Source: Saccharopolyspora_C sp047200635 (GTDB taxonomy: Bacteria > Actinomycetota > Actinomycetes > Mycobacteriales > Pseudonocardiaceae). From it: a stretch of 64,000 nt of DNA. The stretch covers positions 234,580 through 298,579 of the forward strand of contig NZ_JBJZOI010000003.1 of assembly GCF_047200635.1 (NCBI RefSeq), read 5' to 3'. The notes beneath the pieces were generated by a model. The model was not told the DNA's origin. It saw only the letters and a list, made by a program, of their open reading frames with translations, and did not search any database. Every line of letters begins with the position of its first letter. Within the stretch, counting starts at the first letter, position 1. A program made the translations under genes and the position numbers. Below are positions 1 through 8,155 of this stretch, in pieces.

Positions 1-1
1 G

Positions 2-604
2 CCCGCGCCGCGGGGAGCGGACGTCGGGCTGCGGGGCCTGCTGCACGACCTGGGGCACGGCCTGACCACCGTGTCCTACCTGGCCGAGGGGCTGCACGCC
101 GAGGACGAGCTGCCACGGGCGGCGCGGGAGCGGCTGGAGGTGGTGCGCCGGGAGCTGGCGCGGCTGCTGGACCTGGTCGCCACCGGAGCCGCGCCGGGCG
201 ACCCGGTACCGGTGGAGCTGCGCGGGCTGCTCACCCAGCTCGCCGACGCGCACCGCCGCGAAGGGGCGCCGCAGGTGCGGTTGCGCCCCGGCGGGCCGGT
301 GACCGTCCTCGCGGACGCGACGGCGGTGTGGCGGATGCTGGCGAACCTGGTGCAGAACGCGGTGCGCGCGGCCGGGGCGGGCGGCGCGGTGGAGCTGGGG
401 ATCGTCCGAGACCGCCCGGATTCGGGCACCGCGACGGTCGAGGTCCTCGACGACGGACCCGGCCTCGGACGCGGCCCGGCCGGCAGCGACGGGCTCGGAC
501 TCGGCATCGTGACCCGCCTCGCGCGGGCCTGCGGGGCGCGGCTGCGGCTGGACCCGGCGCCGAGCGGGGGGACGCGGGCGCGGCTGGTGTTCCCGGCGGC
601 GTGA
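2..604 (+). CDS. Sensor histidine kinase, C-terminal part (5' truncated by window edge)
   Basis: The reading frame is open from base 2, so the real start lies outside the window. The visible part begins with a short H-box-like segment, HDLGHGLTT, followed by a helical dimerisation region and an HATPase_c domain. That domain has an N box (LANLVQNAVRAA), a G1 box (LDDGPGLG) and a G2 box (GLGLGIVTRLA). The family autophosphorylates on His and passes phosphate to a partner regulator. The partner is almost certainly the NarL-type regulator that starts 39 bp downstream on the same strand. The sensed signal cannot be read because the sensory N-terminus is missing. Confidence 0.85.
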   Translation, partial: PAPRGADVGLRGLLHDLGHGLTTVSYLAEGLHAEDELPRAARERLEVVRRELARLLDLVATGAAPGDPVPVELRGLLTQLADAHRREGAPQVRLRPGGPVTVLADATAVWRMLANLVQNAVRAAGAGGAVELGIVRDRPDSGTATVEVLDDGPGLGRGPAGSDGLGLGIVTRLARACGARLRLDPAPSGGTRARLVFPAA

Positions 605-643
605 GGCCGCGCGGCGGGACCGACGGACGGATGGGGGACTGCG

Positions 644-1303
644 ATGGGGGACGGTTCGACGCGGGTGCTGCTCGGCGACGACCACGCGATCTTCGTGGAC
701 GCGCTGGTCTCTGCGCTGTCGGTGCGCGGGTTCCCGGTGGTCGGCACCGCCGGGTCGCTCGCCGCCACGGTCGCGGCGGTCGGCAGGCTCGCGCCGGACA
801 TCTGCCTGCTGGACCGGTTCTTCGGCGACGGCGACGGCGTCGAACGCCTCGGCGAGGTGCGCGCGGCCGGGCCCGGGACCAAGGTCGTGGTGCTCACCGC
901 CGACGGCGACGCCCGGGGAGTGCGCGGTGCGCTGGCCGCCGGGGCGGCCGGCTACGTGAACAAGATGTGCGGCCTGGAGGTCCTGCTCGACGCGCTCACC
1001 GCCGTCACCGCCGGGGAAACCGTGGTCTCGCTGGCCGCCACCCGCGTCCCGGCCCAGCAGCAGCGCGGCGAGGCCCTCGACGCCCGCAGGCTCGCCTCCT
1101 ACCTCACCGCCCGCGAGCGCGAATGCCTCGGGATGCTCACCGAGGGCGCCCAGACCGCGAAGATGGCGAGGTCCCTCGGCGTCTCCCCGGCCACCGTTCG
1201 CACCCACGTGCAGGCGGTCCTCACCAAGCTCGGCGTCCACTCCCGCCTGGAAGCGGCCTCCCTCGCCCTCCGCCACGACCTCCTCGCCCCCGCCGACGGC
1301 TGA
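644..1303 (+). CDS. NarL/LuxR-family response regulator
   Basis: A 219-residue two-domain regulator. The N-terminal receiver domain has an acidic pocket (GDDH, residues 11-14) and a likely phospho-acceptor D57 (CLLDR). The C-terminal LuxR-type helix-turn-helix is clear: LTARERE, then GVSPATVRTHVQAVLTKLGV. The segment after D57 reads FFGDGDG rather than the commoner MPGMDG loop. ATG 644 is preceded by GGGGGA at about -11. It lies directly after the histidine kinase gene, so the two form a two-component system; target genes are not evident. Confidence 0.9.
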   Translation: MGDGSTRVLLGDDHAIFVDALVSALSVRGFPVVGTAGSLAATVAAVGRLAPDICLLDRFFGDGDGVERLGEVRAAGPGTKVVVLTADGDARGVRGALAAGAAGYVNKMCGLEVLLDALTAVTAGETVVSLAATRVPAQQQRGEALDARRLASYLTARERECLGMLTEGAQTAKMARSLGVSPATVRTHVQAVLTKLGVHSRLEAASLALRHDLLAPADG

Positions 1304-1359
1304 CTGGCGCGATCGGTCTCGCGGCCGGAGGCGCGAACGTGCGGGGCACCGGTGCGCCG

Positions 1360-2901
1360 TCAGGTCAGGGTCGCTTCGACCAGGTGGGGTCCGGGGGTGG
1401 TGCGGGCGCGGTGCAGGGCGGCCACGAGCTCTCCGGCGGTGCTGGCGCGGGTGGCCGGGACGCCGAAACCGGTGGCCAGCGCCACCCAGTCGACGCCCGG
1501 GGCGCCGAGGTCGGTCATGCCGGTGGCCGACCGGCCGGGTTCGCGCACGCCCGCGCGGTGGAGCTCGGCCTCCAGGATGCGGTACCGGGAGTTCGCGCAG
1601 AGCACCGTCGTCACGTTCAGGCCCTCCCTGGCCTGCGTCCACAGCCCCTGCGGCGAGTAGGCGGCGCTGCCGTCGGCCTGCAGGCCGATCACCGGGCGGT
1701 CCGGGCAGGCCAGCGCGGCCCCGGTGGCCACCGGGATGCCCATGCCGATGGCCCCGCCGGTGAGGCCGAGCTCGGTGTGGGCGGGCGCGGCGGCGGCCAG
1801 CTCGGGGTAGGCCGCGGAGGAGGTGATGCCCTCGTTCACGACGATCGCGCCCTCGGGTTGGGCGAGCGCGACGGCGGCCGCGAGCGACTCGGCGGTCAGC
1901 GCTCCCTCCGGCCGCACCGGCTCGGGCCGCTCCCGGGCGGGTGGCCCGGCGGCGGCGCCGACGGCCTCGGCCAGCGCCGCGAGTGCGCCGAGGGCGTCCT
2001 CCTCGGCCGTCGCCAGCGGGTGAACCTGGACGTGCCCGGGGACCGGGACGCTCGAACCGCCCGGGTAGCCGAAGAACGACACCGGCACACCGGTGCCGAC
2101 CAGCACGAGGTGGGTGAACTCCGCGAGCACCGCGGAGACGTCCTCCGGGAAGTAGGGCAGCGAGCGCGCGACGGGCACGTCCGGGCCGCGCTCGATCCGC
2201 GCCGGGCTGCCCTCGGCGAACACCTCCCCGCCGACGGCGGCCGCGACGCGGGCCGCGTCGCGCAGCCCGGCCGCCCCCAGCGCGTCTCCGCCGAGCAGCA
2301 GTGCGGGCCGCGCCGCTCCCGACAGCAGCCGCGCGGTCCCCTCGATCCGCTCGTCGTCCACCCCGGCCGGGCGCGGATCCGGCAGCGGGCCGGGGGCACC
2401 CGCCGCCCGCTCCCACTGGTGGTCGGCGGCGACGACGAGGGTCGCGGGCATCCGCTCGCGCAGCGCGGCCTGGTGGGCCACCAGGAAGTCGGCCCCGGTC
2501 GTGGCGGCGCTGGTGGTGCGCCCGACCCAGCCGGAGACCGGTCGGGCCAGGGATTCGATGTCGGAAGCCAGCGGGGCGTCGGCGGCCTGGTGCCAGGTGG
2601 CGTGCTCGCCGACCACGTTGACCACCGGGGTTCGGGCGCGGCGGGCGTTGTGCAGGTTCGCGATGCCGTTGGCCAAGCCCGGTCCGAGGTGCAGCAGCGT
2701 CATCGCGGGGCGTCCGCTCATCCGCGCGTAACCGTCGGCGGCGCCGGTCACCACGCCCTCGGCCAGGCAGAGCGCCGTCCGGATGCCGCCCACCGAGTCG
2801 AACGCCGCGACCAGCGGCAACTCTGTGGTGCCGGGATTCGCGAAGCACACCTCGACCCCGGCTCGCCCCGCCGCCGCCAGCAGTCCCTCCGCACCGTTCA
2901 C
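1360..2901 (-). CDS. ThDP-dependent enzyme, acetolactate synthase large-subunit-like (IlvX/MdlC group)
   Basis: A 513-residue thiamine-diphosphate enzyme of the IlvB/benzoylformate decarboxylase superfamily. The N-terminal Pyr domain has the catalytic Glu context (CLAEGVVTGAADGYAR). The C-terminal PP domain has a diphosphate/Mg motif starting ADGSAAYSPQ and ending at CANSRY. I chose GTG 2901, which has GAGGAGAGGAG upstream, over the longer frame reaching 2964, whose extra residues are low complexity. At 513 residues it is shorter than true IlvB proteins, and no small subunit lies nearby, so it is probably not the biosynthetic acetolactate synthase. The 2-oxo acid substrate is unknown. Confidence 0.8.
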   Translation of the reverse strand: MNGAEGLLAAAGRAGVEVCFANPGTTELPLVAAFDSVGGIRTALCLAEGVVTGAADGYARMSGRPAMTLLHLGPGLANGIANLHNARRARTPVVNVVGEHATWHQAADAPLASDIESLARPVSGWVGRTTSAATTGADFLVAHQAALRERMPATLVVAADHQWERAAGAPGPLPDPRPAGVDDERIEGTARLLSGAARPALLLGGDALGAAGLRDAARVAAAVGGEVFAEGSPARIERGPDVPVARSLPYFPEDVSAVLAEFTHLVLVGTGVPVSFFGYPGGSSVPVPGHVQVHPLATAEEDALGALAALAEAVGAAAGPPARERPEPVRPEGALTAESLAAAVALAQPEGAIVVNEGITSSAAYPELAAAAPAHTELGLTGGAIGMGIPVATGAALACPDRPVIGLQADGSAAYSPQGLWTQAREGLNVTTVLCANSRYRILEAELHRAGVREPGRSATGMTDLGAPGVDWVALATGFGVPATRASTAGELVAALHRARTTPGPHLVEATLT

Positions 2902-2993
2902 CCGGTTCTCCTCTCCTCGGCCGCCCCGATCATGCTCCAGGTGGTCGGCCTCGCGAACAAGCACCGGGGCCGCCGGTAGGGTGTCCCCGGACC

Positions 2994-3917
2994 GTGAAGG
3001 AACGTGATGGCAGGCGAATGCGGAACGTGAGACTGGGGCGGCGGAGCCTGCTGTCCTTGATGGGTGCGGCGGCGGTGGGCGCGGCCGCGAGCGCGTGCGG
3101 GCGGGCGGACTCCGGCGCCACGGCGGAGGTGCCGTTGCGCAGGCCGGTGCCGCGCACCCCGGCGCCGACCGGGCCCGCGCTGGTCGTCGAGACCGAGCGG
3201 TCCTACTACCGCGATACCGACGTGCAGCTCATGTTCGCCTTCCCGAACGGGATGGAGCGGACCGAGAACCTGCCCATCGTGCTGTACCTGCACGGCCGGG
3301 ACGGGATGAACCCGACGCCGATCCCGTACGGCACGCTGAGCTCCCTGGAGACCGAGTACGCGGGCGGCTCCATCCCGCCGTTCGGCCTGCTCGCCGTGGA
3401 CGGCGGGTTCAACTCGTACTGGACCGACGGCTCCGCCAACGGCGATCTGCAGAGCATGTTGCTGGAAGAGGTGCCGGCCTGGCTGCGCGCCCGCGGGCTC
3501 GGCGACCGGGACGGGTTGCCGTTCGCGGTCGCGGGGATCTCCACCGGTGGGTTCGGCGCGCTGAACTACGCCGCGGAGCGCAACGAGGTCGGGCTGCCGG
3601 TGGAGGCGGCGGCGCTGCTGGCGCCCGCGCTGCCGGTGACCTGGGAGATGATGCAGGAGAAGGGCGTGTTCGCCACCGAGCAGGAGTGGCACGCCGCGGA
3701 CCCGCTGCGCCACACCGACCGGCTCGGCGAGACCCCGGTCGGCATCTGGATCGGTGACGTCGACGTCTACCTGGAGGGCTCCGAGCAACTGGTCCAGGAG
3801 TACGCCAACACCCCGGTGATGTCGGTGGTGCCCGGCGGCCACGACGGTGGCGTCTTCGACGTCGTCGGCGGCGACATGCTCCGCTTCCTGGGCACCGGGG
3901 TTTCCGCCGAGGGCTGA
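2994..3917 (+). CDS. Exported lipoprotein esterase (alpha/beta hydrolase)
   Basis: The N-terminus has twin arginines in LGRRSLLSL, a hydrophobic stretch and a lipobox-like ASAC, suggesting a Tat-exported lipoprotein. The rest resembles the esterase D/mycolyltransferase-like alpha/beta hydrolases: oxyanion region LYLHGRDG, nucleophile elbow GISTGGFGA (Ser), a later WIGDVDVY acid and GGHDGG with the likely catalytic His. Start is GTG 2994 or ATG 3018; neither has a strong Shine-Dalgarno, and both leave the signal peptide intact. Substrate unknown, probably a cell-envelope or extracellular ester. Confidence 0.75.
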   Translation: MKERDGRRMRNVRLGRRSLLSLMGAAAVGAAASACGRADSGATAEVPLRRPVPRTPAPTGPALVVETERSYYRDTDVQLMFAFPNGMERTENLPIVLYLHGRDGMNPTPIPYGTLSSLETEYAGGSIPPFGLLAVDGGFNSYWTDGSANGDLQSMLLEEVPAWLRARGLGDRDGLPFAVAGISTGGFGALNYAAERNEVGLPVEAAALLAPALPVTWEMMQEKGVFATEQEWHAADPLRHTDRLGETPVGIWIGDVDVYLEGSEQLVQEYANTPVMSVVPGGHDGGVFDVVGGDMLRFLGTGVSAEG

Positions 3918-3956
3918 GCCGCTTCGCCCGAGCGGGAGACGCGCGGCCCCGGGCGG

Positions 3957-4805
3957 TCAGTCCGGGCGGTGCGCGATGAGGTGCTCCAGCAGGACGCGGG
4001 TGAGGCGTTCCGGGGCCTGCTCGGGCAACCAGTGCGAGACGTCCTCCACCATCTCGAAGCGGTAGTCGGCCTCGACGTGGTGCTCGGTGGCCAGCGCGGC
4101 CGCCGAGCCGAGCGCGGCGTCCTCGGTGCTCCAGACGTACAGCGTGGGCACCCGGACCGGTCCCGGCGATTCGCTGAACTTCGCCGCCCGGTACCAGTTC
4201 AGCGCCGCGTCGAGCGCCCCCGGTTCGCTGAAGCGCTGCACGTACTCCTCGACGTGGCTCTCGGGGACGCAGCGGTCGAACATCCGCCGCAGCCGCCGCG
4301 CACCGTCCTCCAGCAGCAGCCGGTCCGAACCGGGGCGGCGGAACACCTGCATGTACTCCGAGCGCCGCTGCTGGTCCTCGTCCTCGCGCAGCGCCCGCCC
4401 GAAGGCGTCCGGGTGCGGCACCGACACGGCGGTCAGCGTGGTGAGCCGGTCGGGGTGCGCGGCGGCGAACGTCCACGCCACGGCGGCGCCCCAGTCGTGC
4501 CCCACGAGGTCGAAGCGCTGCCAGCCGAGGCGGTCGGCGATGGCGAGCACGTCACCCACCAGCTCCTCCATCCGGTAGTCCGCGACCTCGGTCGGCCGGA
4601 CGCGGGGGGAGTAACCGCGCTGGTCGGGGGCGACGGCGTGGCAGCCCGCGCCACCGAGCACCGCGAGCTGCTCCCGCCACTCGATCGCGGACTCCGGGAA
4701 GCCGTGCAGCAGCAGCACCGGCCGGTCGCCCTCCGAGCCCGCGCTGAGCGCGTCGAAGGTGCCGGCCTCGGTGGGAATCTCGATGTAGTCGGCCACGTCC
4801 CGCAC
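3957..4805 (-). CDS. Alpha/beta hydrolase, epoxide hydrolase-like
   Basis: A 282-residue soluble alpha/beta hydrolase. It shows the HGFPES oxyanion motif of epoxide hydrolases and a GHDWGA nucleophile elbow in which Asp, not Ser, is the nucleophile, as in soluble epoxide hydrolases and haloalkane dehalogenases. The C-terminal VEDVSHWLPEQAPE carries the catalytic His. No signal peptide is seen. It converges on the esterase lipoprotein gene, with 39 bp between stops. GTG 4805 has a weak ribosome-binding site, so the exact start is uncertain. Confidence 0.8.
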   Translation of the reverse strand: MRDVADYIEIPTEAGTFDALSAGSEGDRPVLLLHGFPESAIEWREQLAVLGGAGCHAVAPDQRGYSPRVRPTEVADYRMEELVGDVLAIADRLGWQRFDLVGHDWGAAVAWTFAAAHPDRLTTLTAVSVPHPDAFGRALREDEDQQRRSEYMQVFRRPGSDRLLLEDGARRLRRMFDRCVPESHVEEYVQRFSEPGALDAALNWYRAAKFSESPGPVRVPTLYVWSTEDAALGSAAALATEHHVEADYRFEMVEDVSHWLPEQAPERLTRVLLEHLIAHRPD

Positions 4806-4845
4806 TGTAGGGGACCGGCCCGACGCGCCGCGCGAGCCGGACGCG

Positions 4846-4878
4846 CGAACGGCCCGCCGGTGGTCGGCGGGCCGTTCG
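4846..4878 (-). terminator. Perfect GC hairpin after the aldose epimerase gene
   Basis: A 13-bp perfect inverted repeat, CGAACGGCCCGCC and GGCGGGCCGTTCG around a 7-nt loop, starts 9 bp beyond the stop of the leftward aldose epimerase gene and precedes the start of the next leftward gene. There is no U tract, which is common for actinobacterial terminators. Confidence 0.6.
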
Positions 4879-4887
4879 GTGGCGTGC

Positions 4888-5940
4888 TCATTCGGCGAGC
4901 CGGTAGCCCCAGCTGCCCTCGTGCACGTCGCCTGGACGCAGCACGATCAATCCGTCACCGGTGACGAAAGCGTTGGGCGCGCACGTCATCGGCTCCACGG
5001 TGATCCCGGAGCGGGGTGGGCGGTCGGCCTCCGGGGAGTCGTCGGTGTAGACCTGCAGGTAGTCGTGCGCGCGGTCCACCCACAGGTGCACCTCGCCGTC
5101 CGCCCGTCCGAATCGGACGGTCGCGTTGCCCGCCGCGTCCCGGGCCAGGCCGGTGAAAGCGGTGTCCATGACGGTGGCGCCGATCGGTCGCGCGGTCCGG
5201 TAGTCGAATTCGCTCCCAGCGACGGGCGCGGTGCCCGTCGGGATGAGCCGGTCGTCGGTCACGTAGCGGGTGTCGGCGGGCAGTTCGAGGACGACGTCGT
5301 CGAGGGCGCCGGTGCCCGCCGCCAGGTAGGTGTGGTTGGCGGTGGCGAACGGCGCGTTGCGCGGCCCGGTGTTGCGCGCGGTGAGCGTGCTGCGGATGCC
5401 GCCGGACTCCAAGGCGAACTCGATGCGGAACGCCAGCTGGAAGGGGTAGCCGTAGTGCGGGTGCAGGACGTGCTCCAGCACCACCGAGTCCCGGCCGTGG
5501 TGCGCCGGGGTCCACTCGGTGAAGCCCATCAGCCCGTGCAGCGCCGCTTCCCGCGCGGGCTCGTTGATCGGCACCTGCAGCCGCTCGCCCTCGAACTCGT
5601 AGCTGCCCCGATCGATCCGGTTCGCCCACGGCAGCAGCGTCTTGCCCTGCCAGCCCTCGCCGAGTTCGTCGGCCGGGTGGGTCAGCAGCATCTCGGTGCC
5701 GTCGACCTGCCAGGACAGCAGGGTCGCGGCGACCCCGGCCACCACGGCGCGGTGGCGGCCGGAGCGCAGCTCGTAGAGCCTGCCGTGCAGCGAGTCCCCC
5801 GCGGGGGTGGCCGAGGCCCGGCCGGATCCCCCGAAGGACGTCCCGGCGGCCGCGAGCCCGGCCGTTCCCGCCGCGGCCAGCGCCGCTCCGCCCAGTGATC
5901 GCCTGCTCCACGCGCGGGGCGTGCCGTGCTCCTGGGACAT
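4888..5940 (-). CDS. Tat-exported aldose 1-epimerase (mutarotase, GalM family)
   Basis: A 350-residue protein with a Tat signal: SRRSLGG followed by an Ala-rich hydrophobic core to about residue 35. The mature part is galactose mutarotase-like. It has GKTLLPWANRIDRG near residue 95, a NHTYLA motif that would hold one catalytic His, and DYLQVYTDD and TVEPMTCAPNAF near the end, the latter holding the conserved Glu region. It interconverts alpha and beta anomers of free hexoses. GAGGAGG precedes the start. It lies downstream of a secreted GH2 glycosidase on the same strand, which suggests extracellular beta-galactoside processing. Confidence 0.85.
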   Translation of the reverse strand: MSQEHGTPRAWSRRSLGGAALAAAGTAGLAAAGTSFGGSGRASATPAGDSLHGRLYELRSGRHRAVVAGVAATLLSWQVDGTEMLLTHPADELGEGWQGKTLLPWANRIDRGSYEFEGERLQVPINEPAREAALHGLMGFTEWTPAHHGRDSVVLEHVLHPHYGYPFQLAFRIEFALESGGIRSTLTARNTGPRNAPFATANHTYLAAGTGALDDVVLELPADTRYVTDDRLIPTGTAPVAGSEFDYRTARPIGATVMDTAFTGLARDAAGNATVRFGRADGEVHLWVDRAHDYLQVYTDDSPEADRPPRSGITVEPMTCAPNAFVTGDGLIVLRPGDVHEGSWGYRLAE

Positions 5941-5978
5941 CGCCGTCCTCCTCGTTGCGGAATGCCCTCCGGCGAGGG

Positions 5979-6012
5979 GATCCCCGGCCGGCCGGGGGAC
6001 CGGCCGGGGATC
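5979..6012 (-). terminator. GC hairpin between the GH2 and aldose epimerase genes
   Basis: A 13-bp perfect stem, GATCCCCGGCCGG and CCGGCCGGGGATC with an 8-nt loop, lies 4 bp after the GH2 stop codon. It could terminate or attenuate transcription into the epimerase gene. No U tract. Confidence 0.55.
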
Positions 6013-6015
6013 GGG

Positions 6016-7845
6016 TCACCGCGGCGTGCCCGCGTCGATCACGGCCCGGTTGGCCGCGCGCACCGCGTCCAGATCGGGCTTGAGGATCGCGCGGTCGTAG
6101 GTGAAGAAGCCGTTGACCTCGTTCTCCACGTCGGTGGTCTGGGTGTAGACCGAGGCCGACAGCCCCTTCTCGCCGATGATGCGCACCAGGTCGTCGTGCA
6201 CCTCCTGGTAGCGGCGGGTCAGGTCCTCGCGGGTCTCGACGATCTCGTACGAGGAGGGCTCGCCGGGCCACAGGTGGCCCTCCTCGACGAGCCCGAGCCC
6301 GCCGTACTCGCCATCGACCGACGCGCGGTCACCGGTGACGTCCGGGGCGCCGGGGCCGACGTAGGTGTGGTCGTCGTAGATGTGCCCGGCGCCGGTGTCG
6401 GGCAGCGAGTCGCAGCAGTTGACGCCGCTGGCGGGGTTCACCAGGCGGGTCGGGTCCTGGGCCTGGACCCGCTCGGCGACGCGAGCGGTGTCGAACTCGC
6501 CCCAGCCCTCGTTGAACGGCACCCAGGTCACCACGGACGGCGCGTTGCCCAGCTGGTCGATGATCTCGGCGGCCTCGGCCTCGAAGTTCGCCTTCGCCTC
6601 CTCGTCCGGGGTCTGGCCGTTGACCAGTGCCGGGATGTCCTGCCAGACCAGCAGCCCGAGCCGGTCGGCGTGGGCGTACCAGCGCGCGGGCTCGACCTTG
6701 ATGTGCTTGCGGACCATGTTGAAGCCGAGCTCCTTGGTCCGCTCCAGGTCGAAGCGCAGCGCTTCGTCGGTGGGCGCGGTGAAGATGCCGTCCGGCCAGT
6801 AGCCCTGGTCCAGCGGGCCGTGCTGGAACAGGATCTCCCCGTTCAGCGCGAGCCGCGGCCTGCCCCGCTCGTCCTCGACGAGCCCGATCGAGCGCATCCC
6901 GGCGTAGCTGCCGACCTCGTCCACCGGCTGCCCGTCGTCGCCGAGCAGCCGCACGGTGAGGTCGTAGAGGAACGGGTCGTCCGGCGACCACAGGTGCGGA
7001 TCGGTCACGTCGAGCCGCACGTCCTGCCCGGACTCGCCGGTGGCGCGGGTGACCTCACCGCCGCCGGGCTCGCTGAGCACGACCTCGACCTGCCCGCCCC
7101 GCGAGCCCTCGGCGCGCACGAGGAGGCCGTTCGACGACAGCTCCGGGGTGATGGCGAGATCGGTGATGTGCGCGTCCGGGACCGGTTCGAGCCACACGGT
7201 CTGCCAGATGCCGGAGGCGCCGGTGTAGAAGATGCCGCCCGGCTCGTTGCGCTGCTTGCCGACCGGGAAGGGGTTCGCGTCGTTGCGGTCCTCGACCGAG
7301 ACGCTCAACCGCTGCGGGCCGGAGCCGGTGACGGCGTCGGTGATGTCCGCGCTGAACCCGGTGAAGCCGCCCTGGTGGCTGGCGACCTCGCGACCGTTGA
7401 CGCGGACGGTGGCCTTCTGGTCCACGGCGCCGAAGTGCAGCAGCAGCCGCTGCCCGGCCCAGTCGGCGGGCACCTCGAAGTCCCGCTCGTAGAGCATGTG
7501 GTCGTCGTGGCGCTGAACGCCGGACAGCCCGGACTCCGGCGGGTACGGGACGAGGATCTCCTCGGATGTCTCGGACGGCGGAGCGGCGGCACCGGCGAAC
7601 TCCCACACCCCGTTGAGGTTCTGCCAGCGCTCGCGGGTCAGCTGCGGACGCGGGTACTCGGGCAGGGCGTTGCCGGGGCCGACCTCGTCGGTCCAGCGGG
7701 TCGCCAGCGGTGGTTCCTTCGGTTCCCATGCGGCGGGGGACGCCTGAGCGGGCATACCGGTCACGGTAGCGAGCACGGCGGCGCCGATCGCGGCTCCGAC
7801 GCGGAACCGGACAGGTGATCGGCGGGTCAACGCGCGACGGTGCAC
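6016..7845 (-). CDS. Secreted glycoside hydrolase family 2 enzyme (beta-galactosidase/beta-glucuronidase type)
   Basis: About 609 residues from GTG 7845, which has AGGAGG 6 bp upstream. The longer frame to 8010 lacks such a site. An Arg-rich N-terminus and hydrophobic core end at PAQAS, a Sec-type signal. GH2 order follows: jelly-roll sugar-binding domain, Ig-like sandwich, then TIM barrel. The acid/base Glu is in NEGWGE (E446) and the likely nucleophile is E513 in DGEYGG. The family removes beta-linked galactose, glucuronate or mannose from glycan ends. The linked mutarotase favours a hexoside, but the exact sugar cannot be read. Confidence 0.85.
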   Translation of the reverse strand: MHRRALTRRSPVRFRVGAAIGAAVLATVTGMPAQASPAAWEPKEPPLATRWTDEVGPGNALPEYPRPQLTRERWQNLNGVWEFAGAAAPPSETSEEILVPYPPESGLSGVQRHDDHMLYERDFEVPADWAGQRLLLHFGAVDQKATVRVNGREVASHQGGFTGFSADITDAVTGSGPQRLSVSVEDRNDANPFPVGKQRNEPGGIFYTGASGIWQTVWLEPVPDAHITDLAITPELSSNGLLVRAEGSRGGQVEVVLSEPGGGEVTRATGESGQDVRLDVTDPHLWSPDDPFLYDLTVRLLGDDGQPVDEVGSYAGMRSIGLVEDERGRPRLALNGEILFQHGPLDQGYWPDGIFTAPTDEALRFDLERTKELGFNMVRKHIKVEPARWYAHADRLGLLVWQDIPALVNGQTPDEEAKANFEAEAAEIIDQLGNAPSVVTWVPFNEGWGEFDTARVAERVQAQDPTRLVNPASGVNCCDSLPDTGAGHIYDDHTYVGPGAPDVTGDRASVDGEYGGLGLVEEGHLWPGEPSSYEIVETREDLTRRYQEVHDDLVRIIGEKGLSASVYTQTTDVENEVNGFFTYDRAILKPDLDAVRAANRAVIDAGTPR

Positions 7846-7991
7846 GTGGCCTCCTGGTGGATTCGAACCGGCGGGAGGGGGACGACCTCGGGCGGCCTCG
7901 CGTCGATCGGTGCTGGCCCCCGGTGTCGCGGAGTCGGAATTCCGGGATGCGCCGGAAAAACCGGACGAAAGCGAAACCACAACAAGCAACA

Positions 7992-8020
7992 AGAATGACC
8001 ACGAGCGCACGTGAAGTCAA
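7992..8020 (-). promoter_or_regulatory. Candidate promoter for the GH2 gene
   Basis: On the minus strand TTGACT (8020-8015) and CATTCT (7997-7992) are 17 bp apart in a locally AT-richer stretch. The 310-bp divergent region 7846-8155 between GH2 and the acyl-CoA synthetase otherwise shows only the two ribosome-binding sites. Motif match only. Confidence 0.3.
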
Positions 8021-8155
8021 CGGCACCAGCCGAATGCCCGCGCATCGGAGCAACCCCGTGGATCTGAACGGTGGTGCCGGTTAGGTTGGGCGGCGAGCAG
8101 TGGATCGTCCGAACCGGACGGTGCGCGGCGGCCCCGAGTCGAGGAGGACGCGGAC

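Noticed and set aside
1360..2901. Biosynthetic acetolactate synthase (ilvB)
   Set aside because: Shorter than IlvB, no regulatory small subunit or ilvC nearby, and sequence closer to the IlvX/MdlC-like group.
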